Below, piece by piece: positions 36,990 through 48,646 of a stretch of DNA of 64,000 bases. Both the position numbers and the translations under genes were made by a program. This stretch comes from Clitopilus passeckerianus (lineage: Eukaryota; Basidiomycota; Agaricomycetes; Agaricales; Entolomataceae): positions 124,001 to 188,000 of the forward strand of contig CALYLX010000059.1 of NCBI GenBank assembly GCA_944990035.1, read 5' to 3'. The number at the start of each line of letters is the position of its first letter. Positions within the stretch are counted from its first letter, which is position 1. The notes under the pieces were generated by a model. It was given only the letters and a program-made list of their open reading frames with translations. It was not told the DNA's origin and ran no database searches.

Positions 36990-37652
36990 AAAGGTCGCCA
37001 TCAGAACCTCCCCGCCCGTTCGCCAGCGGAAACCGAATACAGAGGTGGAGTAAGCACCGGTGAAACGGGGAATGAGCCAAAAACAAGCAACAGATCCGTT
37101 GGAGTCCAGCAGGCTCGTTATTCGATCAGCATGCTTGACAAGAATAGAAAGGCGCAGCTGCTTGTGCTGACATGAGCCATCTTTTGTTTTGCATTTGGAC
37201 TCGGATGTTGGTCCGCAAGAGCTTGATTTGCCAGAGCTTGTGGCAAGTCTTCGGTTGCACCTCCGGCTTTAATTCATTCAACTGCGATCACAACTGCGAT
37301 CACGAGAGCAGCCTGCCCTAAACTTTGATGACTGTAGATCGGGACGTCACTATCATCCTCCATTAGACAGTTTCCGATTCTGATTCCATACTCTATTTCT
37401 TGCCAACCGCTCTCAACCTTCAATCGAATCATGGGTTGGGAATGCTTGATAGCTGTACAACATTCTTTGAAACCTTTGAAACCTTTTAGGCCTTGGTCTT
37501 TTCCGTACTTGATGTTCTCCCCTACACTTGCGAGATGTCTACATAATAGAAGTTTAATCTCCATGGTGGTAACTTAAGACCTCTTGAGACTTGACGTAAA
37601 ATGCATCTGCTCGATACCTGCCGTTTACTGAGCTTGGGCTCTGACACTCACT
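36990..37652. other. Intergenic between two divergent genes
   Basis: Shared upstream region of the minus-strand MDR gene and the plus-strand F-box gene. The minus-strand open frame at 37,274-37,564 has no recognisable domain and I do not call it a gene. Confidence 0.4.
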
Positions 37653-39495
37653 ATGGGCGTACGCCGTTCTCCGCGCAAACATCGCTCTGGTAAATGTTGC
37701 CCTCCCCAGAAAAGAGGGTCTCTCCAAACCGTTCTAAACGGCGGCGGGAAACTACGTACTCGCGCCTCCTGCGATGAAGGGGTGAAAACCGCCAGAAATC
37801 CGAGGGGGAAACTCGCCACCATCCCCATTGACGTGGTTTACGAGGTATTTACTAGCACGTCTCCTCCGAATCTGAGCTCAAATGACACTTTCAGACCCTG
37901 AGAAATCTGGCGCCCAAAGACCTGCTAAACATTGCTCGGACATGCAAGCATTTCCACGCTATGCTCTTCAGAAAGGCCTCGAAATTCGTCTGGAAGGAGG
38001 CTCTGGAAGCGACGGGAGTCCCACAATGCCCTTCTGATTTGAATGACATCCGGTATGCTGCGTTCATCTTCGGAGACATCTGCAATGTATGTCACTTCCT
38101 ATCGTCACACGAGTTTTATCTTATAACTCGGGCTCTAGTACTGTTTCGAGAGGTTCAAGAAGGCTTCATTGAAGTTTATATGGGCTTCTCGGACGAAGGT
38201 CTGTTGGCATTGCGCACACGGCGAGCAGTGAGTCCGCTTTAGCTGAAGCATACGTCAGTAATTGAACTCTCCGCAGATTTTTCAGACACACTCCACACGG
38301 AATGTTTTACTCAGATCGCTCGATATATTTCTCTCCAGTGGTACAATATCAACGTAAGCTATTTTAGTGTAAGAGGACCGCAGCCGCTGATCCAGTTGTT
38401 AGCCCATGGTCGGTACTGTGTGCCTAAGGAGGACCACGACCTTCTGAGGCAGGAGTACGAAAGGATAACCTCAGCTAAAGAAAGTGATAGCTGGTTTCAT
38501 TCCAAGGAGGAAGAATATATGAAGCTGATGGAGGTATTACTCTGATTCCCTGCCGAATACCATTAATCTCATAATATCGTCCATCAGATACGGAACCCAA
38601 TCGAAGTGTGGATGGAGCAACAGCTCCGGAAGAGGCGTGAAGACTTATTTCAAGCGAAGAAAACATGGTGGGATAGGTAGGTTTTGACCAAGCTCGTTCC
38701 TCATGCGGTACTCATGCCCTGCGCAGCATTGTTGAAAGGATCCGCAAATACGGTGAGGAAAACGAAGATTATACTATACCGTGCGATGGTGACGTTTTTC
38801 ACCTTCAAGATGCGAGTTTGGAAAGGGAAATCGAAGGCATGGAAGAGCACTGGGCTTTCTCCTTCTATTCGGCCATAGGACGCGCTGGTACTCGGAAAAT
38901 CACCGATCGAGGTAAGAACCAAACCATTCAAGTTCTATTTGAATCGTTACTCACAAGATCCAAAGCCTGGAACAAGATAAAACGAAGAGCCATCCGTTGC
39001 CTACAGAGGTCTCGCTCGAAAAGGGTGGCAGAGATGCTTCCGGACCGTTTTTACGAGCTTGAAATGGCTTTGGACGATTCTATCGACGAGGGGTCCTACG
39101 ACTCTGACAGCATACCTGGATGTGCTGACATCGCCATTCAGGCAGAAATTTTCGATATGTTGGAAGCCGATCCTGATATTTCCGTCTGCAGCGATAAATT
39201 CCGTTCTATCCTCGACGAATCATTCCCCCTTTTCGTCGAAAGGTGGCGCTCCCAGGTGGAAAGCTCACTGCTCATGGTTATGCAGAAGGACTACCCGTCT
39301 GCGAGAATGGAGGACTTGCACGCCCCCTCAACTCTATTCCAATGCAGTTCCTGCGACGAAGTCATTCGCCTTGGAGCTGCCTTTCAGCACCCCTGCACCA
39401 TGGAGCCACGATACATCGACCGCTTGAGTGCTTTGACTTCAACCCACATAGATCAGGCTCCGTGGAGCTCGGATTCATTCCATCTTATTCGCTAA
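37653..39495 (+). CDS. F-box protein with CxxC zinc-binding pairs, 512 aa
   Basis: Seven exons join in frame: 37653-37844, 37895-38086, 38139-38227, 38277-38353, 38403-38533, 38588-38676 and 38727-39495. A basic N-terminus of about 50 residues precedes the F-box (IPIDVVYETLRNLAPKDLLN). After it come KFVWKEALEATGVPQCP and the paired cysteines CNYC and CWHC, then RYCVP, a charged helical stretch, VERIRKYGEEN, and a C-terminal CSSC with a final HPC. This is the domain order of the large Agaricomycete F-box expansion, predicted to link substrates to SCF ubiquitin ligase through Skp1. Paralogous to the gene at 10,947-12,835. Confidence 0.78.
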
Positions 39496-39499
39496 TTCC

Positions 39500-40014
39500 T
39501 TCACCTTCACTTCCTGCACCGTGATTCAAGGACGAGAATAACAATGTAAACCCTAGTCGATGAAAGCAATTCTTATACATTCAATTACACACACACACGA
39601 GAGATCAGGCGAACGATTGAGATAAATTCGACTTTATGAGACATGTACTAGATGATACGACGATACTCTTGGTAGTGTAAATGGACAGGGGGAGGTGGTA
39701 AGTAATATACAAAGAGCACCGAAGTCGACGACTTTAGAAAGACATATAGGTCGACGAGAGGAGATTACGAGTCCAGAAAATGTGTAAGTATGTATGGAAT
39801 GATTTACGAAGTCAATCCAGGTATCCAGTAAAGGAGTGCGGGATCAACGAGCGGACGAGATCAAGAACAGTGAGATATACAGACGATGGGGGAGGGGATA
39901 GGACGAGGCAAGTACGAAAGATAGGCAGCGAGAGATGATCAGACATATGAACATATAACAAAACAATATCAGTGTAGAGAATAATTAAAAGAAAACTTTT
40001 CGACGAGAGGAGGT
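39500..40014. other. Convergent 3' region with CA repeat
   Basis: 3' flank shared by the plus-strand F-box gene and the minus-strand bZIP gene. It holds a short CA dinucleotide run near 39,587-39,600. No gene seen. Confidence 0.5.
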
Positions 40015-41628
40015 TCAGTCCTCGAAAGTCGGAGCAGGGATCCCATGGGCAATGAGCATCTGCTGGCACATCATCGCTCGCTCCTTCCAGATGTCCTTGT
40101 CCTGAGACAAGTTGTCGATCCTCGTCTCCAACTCCTGCTGGTGCTGCAGCTTCCTCGCACGGCTTCGTCGAGCAGCGATGGTGTTTTGACGACGCTTGTA
40201 CTCGATCTGCTCCAACTCGGTGGCGTTGGGACCCAAAGGCTCGAGATGGTCCTCATCCTCGTCACCGAAGGCGGTGGAACGAGCACGCTTGCGGGCAAAC
40301 GTGGCAGGCAAGTCCTTGCGCGAGGTGGCGGAAGGAGTAAGGTACTTGCGAGTCTGAGTGGGAGCATCAATAGGGACGAGAGCCTCGGGAGTCAGACCCT
40401 TCCTGGTTCCAGTCGCAGACGACTTGCGACGGTTCATTGGAGGCGCCATTGCAGGCGACGCCGGCTGGGCCGGTGAAGGGAAGGCGGAAGGGCCGACAGG
40501 GAGGGCAGGAGAGCGGACGAGGGAAGCTGGGTTCACAGACGTGCCAAAGTCATGGAGCATCGGCGACTCAGGGGTAGTGAAAGAGTACAGTGCCTGCTCC
40601 AGGGGCGAGAGCGTAGGCAGCTTCTTCTCGACAGCCGGAGCATAATGTGCGAGGCCATAGTCGATGGTGGGAGAGGTGGTGGATGCCTCAGGGAAGTCAG
40701 GCATGGGAGGGAAGAGGGCTTCATTGAAGTCGCCACTGAGGAAGTCATCCTCGGCGATGAGGGGAGTGTCGAAATCATCGAGCTCTGAGAAAGCCGGCGA
40801 TGTCGAGAGACCCGGAGTGGCGGGAGTAGCCACGAGCGGAGACGCTGAAGGCGAAGCAGCTGTTAGAGACAACATCGGCGACGAGTACGGAGACTCCAAA
40901 TCACCTTGGTTAATGTATTGAAGAAGGCTCATGATGTCCACGTTCTCGAGCTCTTGGAGCTCGGGAGACATAGTCTCCTCAATGGTGGTCTCTACTTCGT
41001 TCTTTTGGTTCAACATGTTGATATAGTTTTGCTTTATTTGGTCGAAATCGGCGAACTGGGACTGAGCGAGGACAGGCAATGGTGGTTCTTGTCGAGGTAC
41101 TGCTGATGGTGCTGGGGGAAGACTCTTGGGGAGATCATCTGATGTTATAGCGCCATTTGACGTGGGCGAGAAAACGAGATTAGACGTCCTAGGACGTTGG
41201 CGACGTTGAGTTAGGCCATGGTTAATAGATAGAGCGGAAGAGCTTGGTCCGGGTGGTCCAAGGTAGTGTGCATGAGCTGAAGAGCGAGATGCCGATGACG
41301 AGGTAAAGGCCGAGTTATTCACAAAGTGTGGAACATCTTGGCTACCGAGTGTTATTGATGTGGTGTGACTATGGGATGAAATCGCGACGCGAGTGGAGGT
41401 TATGGGTTGGGTTGTTGGACGAGGCAACAACTTGGGAAGCCTCGAAAGTCTGGAACCAGGCGACGAAGTCAGTTCTGATTTCACGACGACTTTAGATTTA
41501 TCAGATTGCGAGCGCCTCGGCCTTGGCGACGATGCAACTGGGGATTTATGTCCCTCGTCCACCACCATGGGGACGTCTGATGCGTTCCGAGAGGAAGACG
41601 CAGCGCATTGCGAAGACGATGGATCCAT
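40015..41628 (-). CDS. Gcn4/Cpc1-class bZIP transcription factor, 537 aa
   Basis: Intronless ORF; the first in-frame ATG is at 41,628. The C-terminal 61 residues form a bZIP: basic region KRRQNTIAARRSRARKLQ, with the NxxAAxxSR signature that contacts DNA, then a short leucine-zipper-like helix. The centre holds an acidic, proline-rich activation region (for example ELDDFDTPLIAEDDFLSGDF). In fungi, factors of this class induce amino-acid biosynthesis genes when amino acids are scarce. They are controlled by upstream ORFs, and two ATG-initiated upstream ORFs are present here (41,989-41,741 and 42,237-42,028). Orthology to Cpc1 rests on the basic region and on these uORFs; other bZIPs cannot be fully excluded. 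Confidence 0.82.
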   Translation of the reverse strand: MDPSSSQCAASSSRNASDVPMVVDEGHKSPVASSPRPRRSQSDKSKVVVKSELTSSPGSRLSRLPKLLPRPTTQPITSTRVAISSHSHTTSITLGSQDVPHFVNNSAFTSSSASRSSAHAHYLGPPGPSSSALSINHGLTQRRQRPRTSNLVFSPTSNGAITSDDLPKSLPPAPSAVPRQEPPLPVLAQSQFADFDQIKQNYINMLNQKNEVETTIEETMSPELQELENVDIMSLLQYINQGDLESPYSSPMLSLTAASPSASPLVATPATPGLSTSPAFSELDDFDTPLIAEDDFLSGDFNEALFPPMPDFPEASTTSPTIDYGLAHYAPAVEKKLPTLSPLEQALYSFTTPESPMLHDFGTSVNPASLVRSPALPVGPSAFPSPAQPASPAMAPPMNRRKSSATGTRKGLTPEALVPIDAPTQTRKYLTPSATSRKDLPATFARKRARSTAFGDEDEDHLEPLGPNATELEQIEYKRRQNTIAARRSRARKLQHQQELETRIDNLSQDKDIWKERAMMCQQMLIAHGIPAPTFED

Positions 41629-41740
41629 CCGTAGATGCGATTTCGTAGAAAATGAAAACAAAAAAGTATTTGGTTCGTTGGGTCGCAACGCACTCGCACT
41701 GGCCACGGCCGCCGATAAAACGCAAACGTCACTGGAAGAG

Positions 41741-41989
41741 TCACTCACACTGAACAGCAGTCGCTGGCTGCTGGAAGATACTGAAACTGAAGAACCTAAA
41801 GGTCTCCAATCCCGTAGAAGGTTGTGGTGAAAGGGGGGTAACGACAGAGCGACTTGACTCAACAAGATTATAAACGACCAACACCGCCATTTTTCGAAGT
41901 CCGACCGGACCCGCCTCTACGGACAGCCTTGGCCGCTCATCCATTTTGTCAGGAACATTCTTCCGGTGGCTATCCTTTTTTCCCCTCAT
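41741..41989 (-). promoter_or_regulatory. Upstream ORF 1 in the bZIP leader (82 codons)
   Basis: ATG at 41,989, stop at 41,741, ending 112 nt before the main ATG. No other ATG lies between its stop and the main start. The position suits reinitiation control as known for GCN4 and cpc-1. Whether it lies in the mature leader depends on the transcription start. Confidence 0.45.
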
Positions 41990-42027
41990 TTCGGATAGGA
42001 TTTTCCTTTGTTTTCCCCTGAGATTCC

Positions 42028-42237
42028 CTAAAATTGACCTTCAAATCGTTCAGAAGGTCTTTGGAAAGGTAGCCAACGGCGCAGGAAGTGGCATATGCTA
42101 CGGCTTAGCTCGAGTCTGTTCGAGTCATTTTCCACACGGAGATGATTAAGCCAGCTGACCAATTTCCACCGACAAGGGCGGGCTGCCATGAGAAACAGCG
42201 AGCTCACTTGATCGCACAGCACCGCCCTTCCCCCCAT
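42028..42237 (-). promoter_or_regulatory. Upstream ORF 2 in the bZIP leader (69 codons)
   Basis: ATG at 42,237, stop at 42,028, upstream of the first uORF. It could be the 5'-proximal uORF of a GCN4-like two-uORF leader, or it may lie outside the transcript. Confidence 0.3.
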
Positions 42238-42547
42238 ATGGTAATACTAGGCGGGAAATGAAATAGTCGTGTCAGTCGTGGCGCGCATCGTGGGCGCCGC
42301 TCTCCACGTCCTTCACCAAAGCAACGCACTGCCCGGATAGGACAAATTGACATCGCTGATGCGTCCCCTCTTCCTCCCCTCCACGTATCCTTTTCCTCTT
42401 CACATGCAAGTGCTTGTATTCGTATTGCTGTGGATGTGTGAACAATAATCTGCACAGGGCACAGGGGTTGCTGCACATTGCGAGGGATCAGATGATTATC
42501 GAGACCCGACGAACAACCGCCGTCGGGATACAGGGCCGGTGGATCCA

Positions 42548-42555
42548 CTTTCTGC
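42548..42555. repeat. Target-site duplication, left copy
   Basis: CTTTCTGC immediately outside the left terminal inverted repeat, identical to 48,675-48,682. Confidence 0.9.
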
Positions 42556-42583
42556 GGCACTCTAACTATGGATGTGGGCGTCG
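42556..42583 (+). repeat. Left terminal inverted repeat
   Basis: 28 bp beginning GGCACTCTAACTATGG. Against the right repeat it differs at positions 17 and 27. It is followed by an AT-rich run of TTAA/AATT units at 42,597-42,617. Confidence 0.9.
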
Positions 42584-42830
42584 CAGACGGAGAAAAAAAT
42601 TAATTAATTAATTAATTAGGAGGGGAAGATGTAGCATAGAAACGATCGAATTGCCGGCAAAATAGAAACAAAATTAAGGGTCCTTACCACCGTGGCTAGG
42701 CGTACATATCTACGCGAGATCAGAGATGACTATCAATGATAACAACCAGTGTCGAAAATCTGCATCCAAGGCTTTACATCCGGCCTAGTGAATTGAATCT
42801 TGGGTTAGCCAGGCTCTGCGAGAATTGCTG

Positions 42831-45800
42831 CTACTCACCTAGTAAGAACATCTGTCCAATTGTTTGCTGAGGGTTATCTTTACGTTTGGGACAAGGATTC
42901 CCTTTCCACTTGCCGTCGCATGTGGTTGAGCGGCAAGTCAGGCATGAACGAGGTTTTCTTGCTGTGTTGCGTTTCTTCTTCGCTGGTTCGGTTTCATCGG
43001 CCGTGTTGTGCTCCTCGGTATCCCGTGCTCGCCTTTTACCCTTTGCTCGTTCACTTAATGCCAAAGAAGTTGAAGCACGGGCGGGACCATAGAATGCCAC
43101 CGGATCAACGTGCTTGAACATCCGGGTGGTTTCCTGGCTTTCGTGCATCGAGAGCATTCGCGAGACCTCCCAATCATTTGATGGGTCGATATATGTTTGT
43201 ACTGAAGGTACCTTGCGACCTGTGGTGACCTGAAGATTGAGTGATTGAGCTTCTGTGACGTGAATGGTGGGGATCGAGGTGGGGCTGGTTTTAAGAAGCG
43301 AGGCAAGTTCATCGACAGCATTCCTCTGCATTTCTACCGAGTTTTCTTCGTTTCGGAACTCCTTCCACGATTTGTAGTAGTTCTTCAATTGTTCAGGAAG
43401 CTAGAACCGAAATCAAGAGGCCATTCCATCTAATCCACAGCTAAAATGCACGAACCTTATAGAAGATTGTCTTGCCATTAACGTGCTTTGACCACTCAGA
43501 GGCAAATACTACCCAGTTAGGCTGAGTTTTCGATACCAGGGGACCTTCCGTGCGAGAAACCAGCGTCCCAAAGAGTGCCCGTTCAGCGGATGTGTGAATT
43601 GGTAGGATAGCAACTTGAGTCTGCTGCAGCTTTGCAAGGTTCATATGATGAATGCTCTCCTCTCGAGCAAACTCAGATGAAAAAGGTTGCATATTCAAAG
43701 TATCCCGAGACGATTTCGAGAGGGGCAGGATACCAAAGGTCTCTGGAGAACGGATGAAGTCGTTTCCATTTACCCAGCCAAGCATTGAGGGCTCCGCAGA
43801 GTTTGGCGCAAAACCCAGGCTGGTAATATCAATGAGTTTCATTAGACGGTTGCGTGTCCAGACATCAAATGACCCCTGATAGCGCTTCCCTGTCCGATTG
43901 AATGTACCAACCTAGCCACTGTTCAGCTGGTGATATCGACTCGCGATGTAGGATAATAACATACCACGAGGTTGTGTGTGAGTGTGAAATCTCGAATGAG
44001 ATTCACAGCAAGACGAGGGGACGTGTTATAGGAACCATATCGCTTTGCGATGCTCTGGTGAACACCACCTTCGATGCCGTTGGTTCCACGCATGCAGCGA
44101 TACATGACGAGACCATTCCGGTCCTTCTTCTGCGCAACATAGAAATCGATTCCAACAGGATCTGAGTAATATCCAAGGCGGATATTCTCAAGAATGTTTG
44201 CTGCCTTCTCCCAGGATGCGTCATTGAATAACGGCTGGTTGGTCACGGCATCTACAAGGGGACCATACTTCTTGAAAACCTCTGACACTCTGTAGTGCAG
44301 TGCTTCAGCACCAGGAACATATCGGCGCACACGCTTCCAGATCCAATCTGGATGATAGCGGAGCATTCGATCCCATGAAATGCCGCGTTTCCTCAATACT
44401 TCTTCAACAGCCTTTTGATCAGACGCATCGGGAACAAAAATAGCATCTCGTAACGCTCGAGCAAACGGTCGTCGAATACCATGATGAATGGCAATCTTAA
44501 ACATGTCCATAAGATGCCAAATATCTCCAAGAACGCGTGATCGGACTTCTGGGTCCTCCAGAAACGCTGGCTGAATCAGACTTGGAGAGCTGATCCCCAA
44601 TTTCTCCTCAACATTTACCGATGAGGAGGCTGTATCTTCAGGAAGCTGCTCAGTTTCAGGGTCATAGGGGATAACAACGGGCCACCCTGGGCCCTCTGCT
44701 AACAATGGCATATCAGAGTCCAAGTCAGCTGACAGGGGCATATCTGCACCTGAGGCTCCGTTAGACTGCACATAGGCACTCTCGTGGGGCACATAGGAGG
44801 GTGGAGGGGTGGAGGTAGATGTAGCAGGGGTTTGAGTTAGGGGAAGTTGATCATGAGGAATGATCTCGGTATCCTTGATGTGGCAGAGAAGACCGAATGG
44901 GAGAGCGGTACTCAAAGCGCTCAGAGGCGTCTCTGCTCGGCATTCGAGAAGCTCTCGTCGAATGAGATAGCCAGACTGAATGATGTGCGTAATGTTAACA
45001 AGAACACGAGTTCCAGTCACGTTGACATTCTTGAACACTGCTGGGCGATCAGGTGCGATGAACCCAAAAGCGACAGCAGAACTGCGATCGCGGGAGAGGA
45101 GCTTGATGGGTGTCCCTGACGGGGTGGTAGGTGTTGCACGTTCTCGTGATGGTAGGGTAGAGAATGCATCTCGAAGCGCCCATGCAGCATAGGCATCAAG
45201 TTTGGCGTAGTCTTGCTGAGCATCGGTGAGGGCATCATTGTCCCAGGCTGTGCTGACCCGAATTGCCTCGTCTTTGGGAAGATACTGGTGGAGAATAGTT
45301 GCCACAAGGTCAGCAAGGCTGGTGTTGGATCTGCTGACGAGATTCCGATTGTGAGCGAGAGACCCAATCTCAACTGCACCCACGAAAGGGAGTTCACCAT
45401 CCTTGAGGTTGCAATCATGAAAGAGTTTCGTGAAGTCAGCCTTGATGTGAACTCCCCATTTTCGAATGCGTGGGGACCTCAATAGCACCAGTAGGGCATG
45501 TGGCGGGTTTAGAAAGCCGTCCTGGGTCACAAATTTGGATAACTATTAGCACAGAAGTTAGACATCAGACCCAAATATAGATAAGAGACGAAAGAACGCA
45601 CTCGAATGAGATATATACATCCTAAATATGCAATTGTAACCAGGGAAACACGCCCCTGAATACCCTCGCGGCGGTCAGTGGACCACTCCATATCCATACT
45701 GATATCAACCGACTGGTCAGTGGGAAGTCCAGAGAGTTGCTGCATGAACTCGTTGAGTCGTTGGTTGATAAGATAGGTGGTGTCAAGAATTGTCGTATCC

Positions 45801-48471
45801 CAATCGAGAGGGATGCTAAGAACCTGCAGTGAAGACTTGATAGGCACTGGGTGGACACCATGGCGTAGCGAAGGAAACATGCGCTCGAGCTCAGCCTTGT
45901 CGGCACGGACATTGTCGGTCATGATGGCCTCAATGTCCCCATGCCCATACAATTTCAATGATTCCGAAATCTTCGCCAGTGCGGGCATGAACTGGTCGTG
46001 GGCCTTGGTGGGTGTAAGTGTCATTTGGCGAACTTCTACGTATTCGTTGGTTGCTGTATGTAACGCGCCAAAAACGGGTTCTCCGTTCACTTTACCAAGG
46101 TGTTTTGGAACCTGTATCCAATGATCAGTCTGCCGAATATGACAATGATAGAGGAACTTGAGGATTCACCTTATGGCTATGGTCTATTGCTAACAAGCGT
46201 GCGGATAACATTGCCATCCGCTGATCGATCTCTGAGCTATGCTCCTCAATGATCATGTTGTACAGATCACCGAAATAACGTCCTGAAGGGACATAGCCTG
46301 CATAACCGTCTCGATCATTCCAAGCACCAAAACGCTGGTGCTTGGCAAGCAAGGTTCCTGTGGCAGATTTGAGGCGCATGTTCACCAGCTCATAATACTG
46401 GAGCTCGAGTTGCTCAAAGCCGCGGATGTGTAACGTGCGTATAAGGGCTGCGAAGGGGGTTGGTCCTAGACCTCGCTGGAATGAGGAGCGCAGGATCGCA
46501 AAGAGTCGGTCGGTGATGCCACTGCGACAAGTGAGGTGAAACTTGAACTGGCTGGAAAGAGCTGGGGTAAGACATTGAGAACGGCAGGGGACCAGCTGAG
46601 GTACGTCTTCTTGCACTGCCCGCAAAAGTAGCGATAGCCTATAATATAGACTGTCTTGTCAATATCAGCAACTCGCCGTGGAGCTTGTGGCCACCCGTGA
46701 TGCTGAAGCATGACTTCCCCGCCTTTCGTGCTGTATGTCCTCCCCGCTTTCTTGCACTCGGGACATGGGATTTTGCCAAGAACATGTGGGAGCCATACAA
46801 AGAATGATGGCGTGAAGAAATCTTTGGGTTCAATTTGATGTTTCGTGGCTGTCGTAAATAGTGGGTTCTTAGGCGGAATCGAGAAGTGACCGTCATCGTA
46901 GCAGGACGGTATACCGGATCGATTATTCGTCATCTCACTACGCAGGCGTTCACATAGTTCTCGATAGATAGTGTCGAGCCAAGTAGGAATTGAGGCCCGC
47001 GGCGTCGAACGAGATCGCGAAGGACTGCTACTGCCAGGGGCAGCAGCAGTCAACGAAGACACTGCAGGCGAAGTTGCAGTGTCTTCATCATCGTCGAGTG
47101 CAGGTCCCACATCCTCATCATCAACATCTCGGTCCTCACCACATCCCATAAGCCTATCAATATCATCCACCATCCCCGGACCGTCCTCCTCTAGCTCCTC
47201 CTCCTTGTCCTGCAGGCTCAGTAATGCCTCGAAGTCGATCGCGACATTGTTCGTCACATTTGGCGGTGGTAACCCAGGAGCGGCTGCTGCGCGTGAAGTC
47301 AGAAAAAACTGATACCGGTTTGTAGGTGTACGAGAACTTACCAGTTCTGGTTGTATCTCTGTTGTGGTCTGGACCAGGGGTGGTGCTTGACCTGCCGCCG
47401 ACTTCCTCTAAGGATGCCGGTGAAGCTGATTGTTTGGTGGTGTAAGTAGCAAGCTGCTAGACAAGTAAAGCAGGCTCACCTTGAGTCCGGCTCTCTGTAC
47501 CGTGTCCCGTTACATCATCAAATGTGCTGAGGTCTATATTGGAGGGTATCAATTAGAACTGAACGGAAAAGTAATATACATTGATTTTACTTGAGCTGAG
47601 TATTGCACTGAGCTGGCGAGAGGTATCTGGCGAGAGAAAATGCATCAGTCCCTGTGTTTAGATGATCGGGACCTTCGTTACCTTGTTTCTCCGCATTGAC
47701 CGTTTGGGAGTGTGCATCCGCTTCTTGATCGCGTGCTAGGAGTTCACCTGAGAGAGAATGAATGTTAGTTAGAGATCGCAAAGCATTGTTCTTCACTCAC
47801 CTGAAGGCTCGAACTGATCCTCTTCGTTCACGCGCGTGAGAGGCAGTGTAGCACGGTCAGGTGCGAAAAAGCTGCAAATAGGGTGTATTAGTCCAAAACG
47901 AGCTTGAAATACCAGGGAAATGGGCAAACACACCCGTAATAGATGCCTGACGCTTCTCCGTGCTTGTTCTTTCCTGCTGGACCTCTGATGATTGTTGCTG
48001 TGAGGCAGAGGCTGCAGTCGGCGGTCCATCACCCTGCTGTGATGTGGTTCCCAGGCCTCTTACATCGCGTGTGCCGGTGTTTGAGTTGGTGGGGGCGGCA
48101 ACGGCAGTCTCAGATGGGAGAAGAGAGATAACTGGTTCTGGATCAACAAAGGGAAATGAGTTGTGCTGTATATACTGGGAGGAGCGGCACTTACCGTTGA
48201 TAACGACCGGATTGACAGGACCCGCGTCGACAGCTAATTGACGTGTGCCGTGTGAGGTTCTCCATGCACATGAACACGTTGTGGGACCAGGCTTACCTTT
48301 TGCAGCCAAATGAGAGGCCTCGGCAGGCGCCTGCTTCTGAGTTTTCTTTGGCCGCCCAACCAGCCTTTTTTTGCCTTCATTTCCAGTGTTGAGTTTGTTC
48401 TTTGACCCTTTCGGTCGACCGACAGGGCGCTTTGACGGATTTGGGGTGGGTTCCCCTTGAGGCGTAGCCAT
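42831..48471 (-). CDS. DDE-type transposase with nested DEDDy exonuclease (frameshifted)
   Basis: Multi-exon gene filling the transposon. The N-terminus (ATG 48,471) has two AT-hooks (RPVGRPKGSK, RLVGRPKKTQ). A long linker leads to an acidic stretch and a DUF6729-like zinc region (CPEC, then YFCGQC; exon 46,466-about 47,290). Next come a first catalytic Asp candidate in AIDHSHK (about 46,183) and a second in MTDNVRADK (about 45,915). A 3'-5' exonuclease domain follows, with DME (about 45,690), HIKADF and DYAKLDAY (about 45,200). The third DDE residue candidate is in NGIEGGVHQ (about 44,071). The C-terminus has a nuclear-signal-like KKKR and a CLTC...C...C zinc cluster before the stop at 42,831. 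Most introns are clear. Near 46,565 the frame shifts by one base with no usable intron. Confidence 0.8.
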
Positions 48472-48569
48472 GTAGTGATGTATGGGTGATGTGCGCTGTC
48501 AGATTGGGCGGAGGAGGTCTGGTCAGGACTAGCTGGGAATCACGAGGTAAGATCGTCAGGTCGATATAA

Positions 48570-48624
48570 ACAGTATATCAAGTTTCCTAACCAAGTATAT
48601 CGATATACCATATACAGTATATCA
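48570..48624. repeat. Subterminal direct repeat and palindrome in the transposon
   Basis: ACAGTATATCA occurs at 48,570-48,580 and again at 48,614-48,624. Between them, GTATATCGATATAC (48,595-48,608) is a perfect palindrome. They lie between the transposase ATG and the right terminal repeat, so they could be transposase binding sites or promoter elements. Confidence 0.5.
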
Positions 48625-48646
48625 TTTTAAACTCAGCTACATCGCT

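Noticed and set aside
40045..41830. Plus-strand ORFs opposite the bZIP gene
   Set aside because: Antisense shadows of a GC-rich coding exon, without domains.
42597..42617. AATT/TTAA run as a microsatellite locus
   Set aside because: It lies just inside the transposon end, so it is treated as subterminal sequence of the element.
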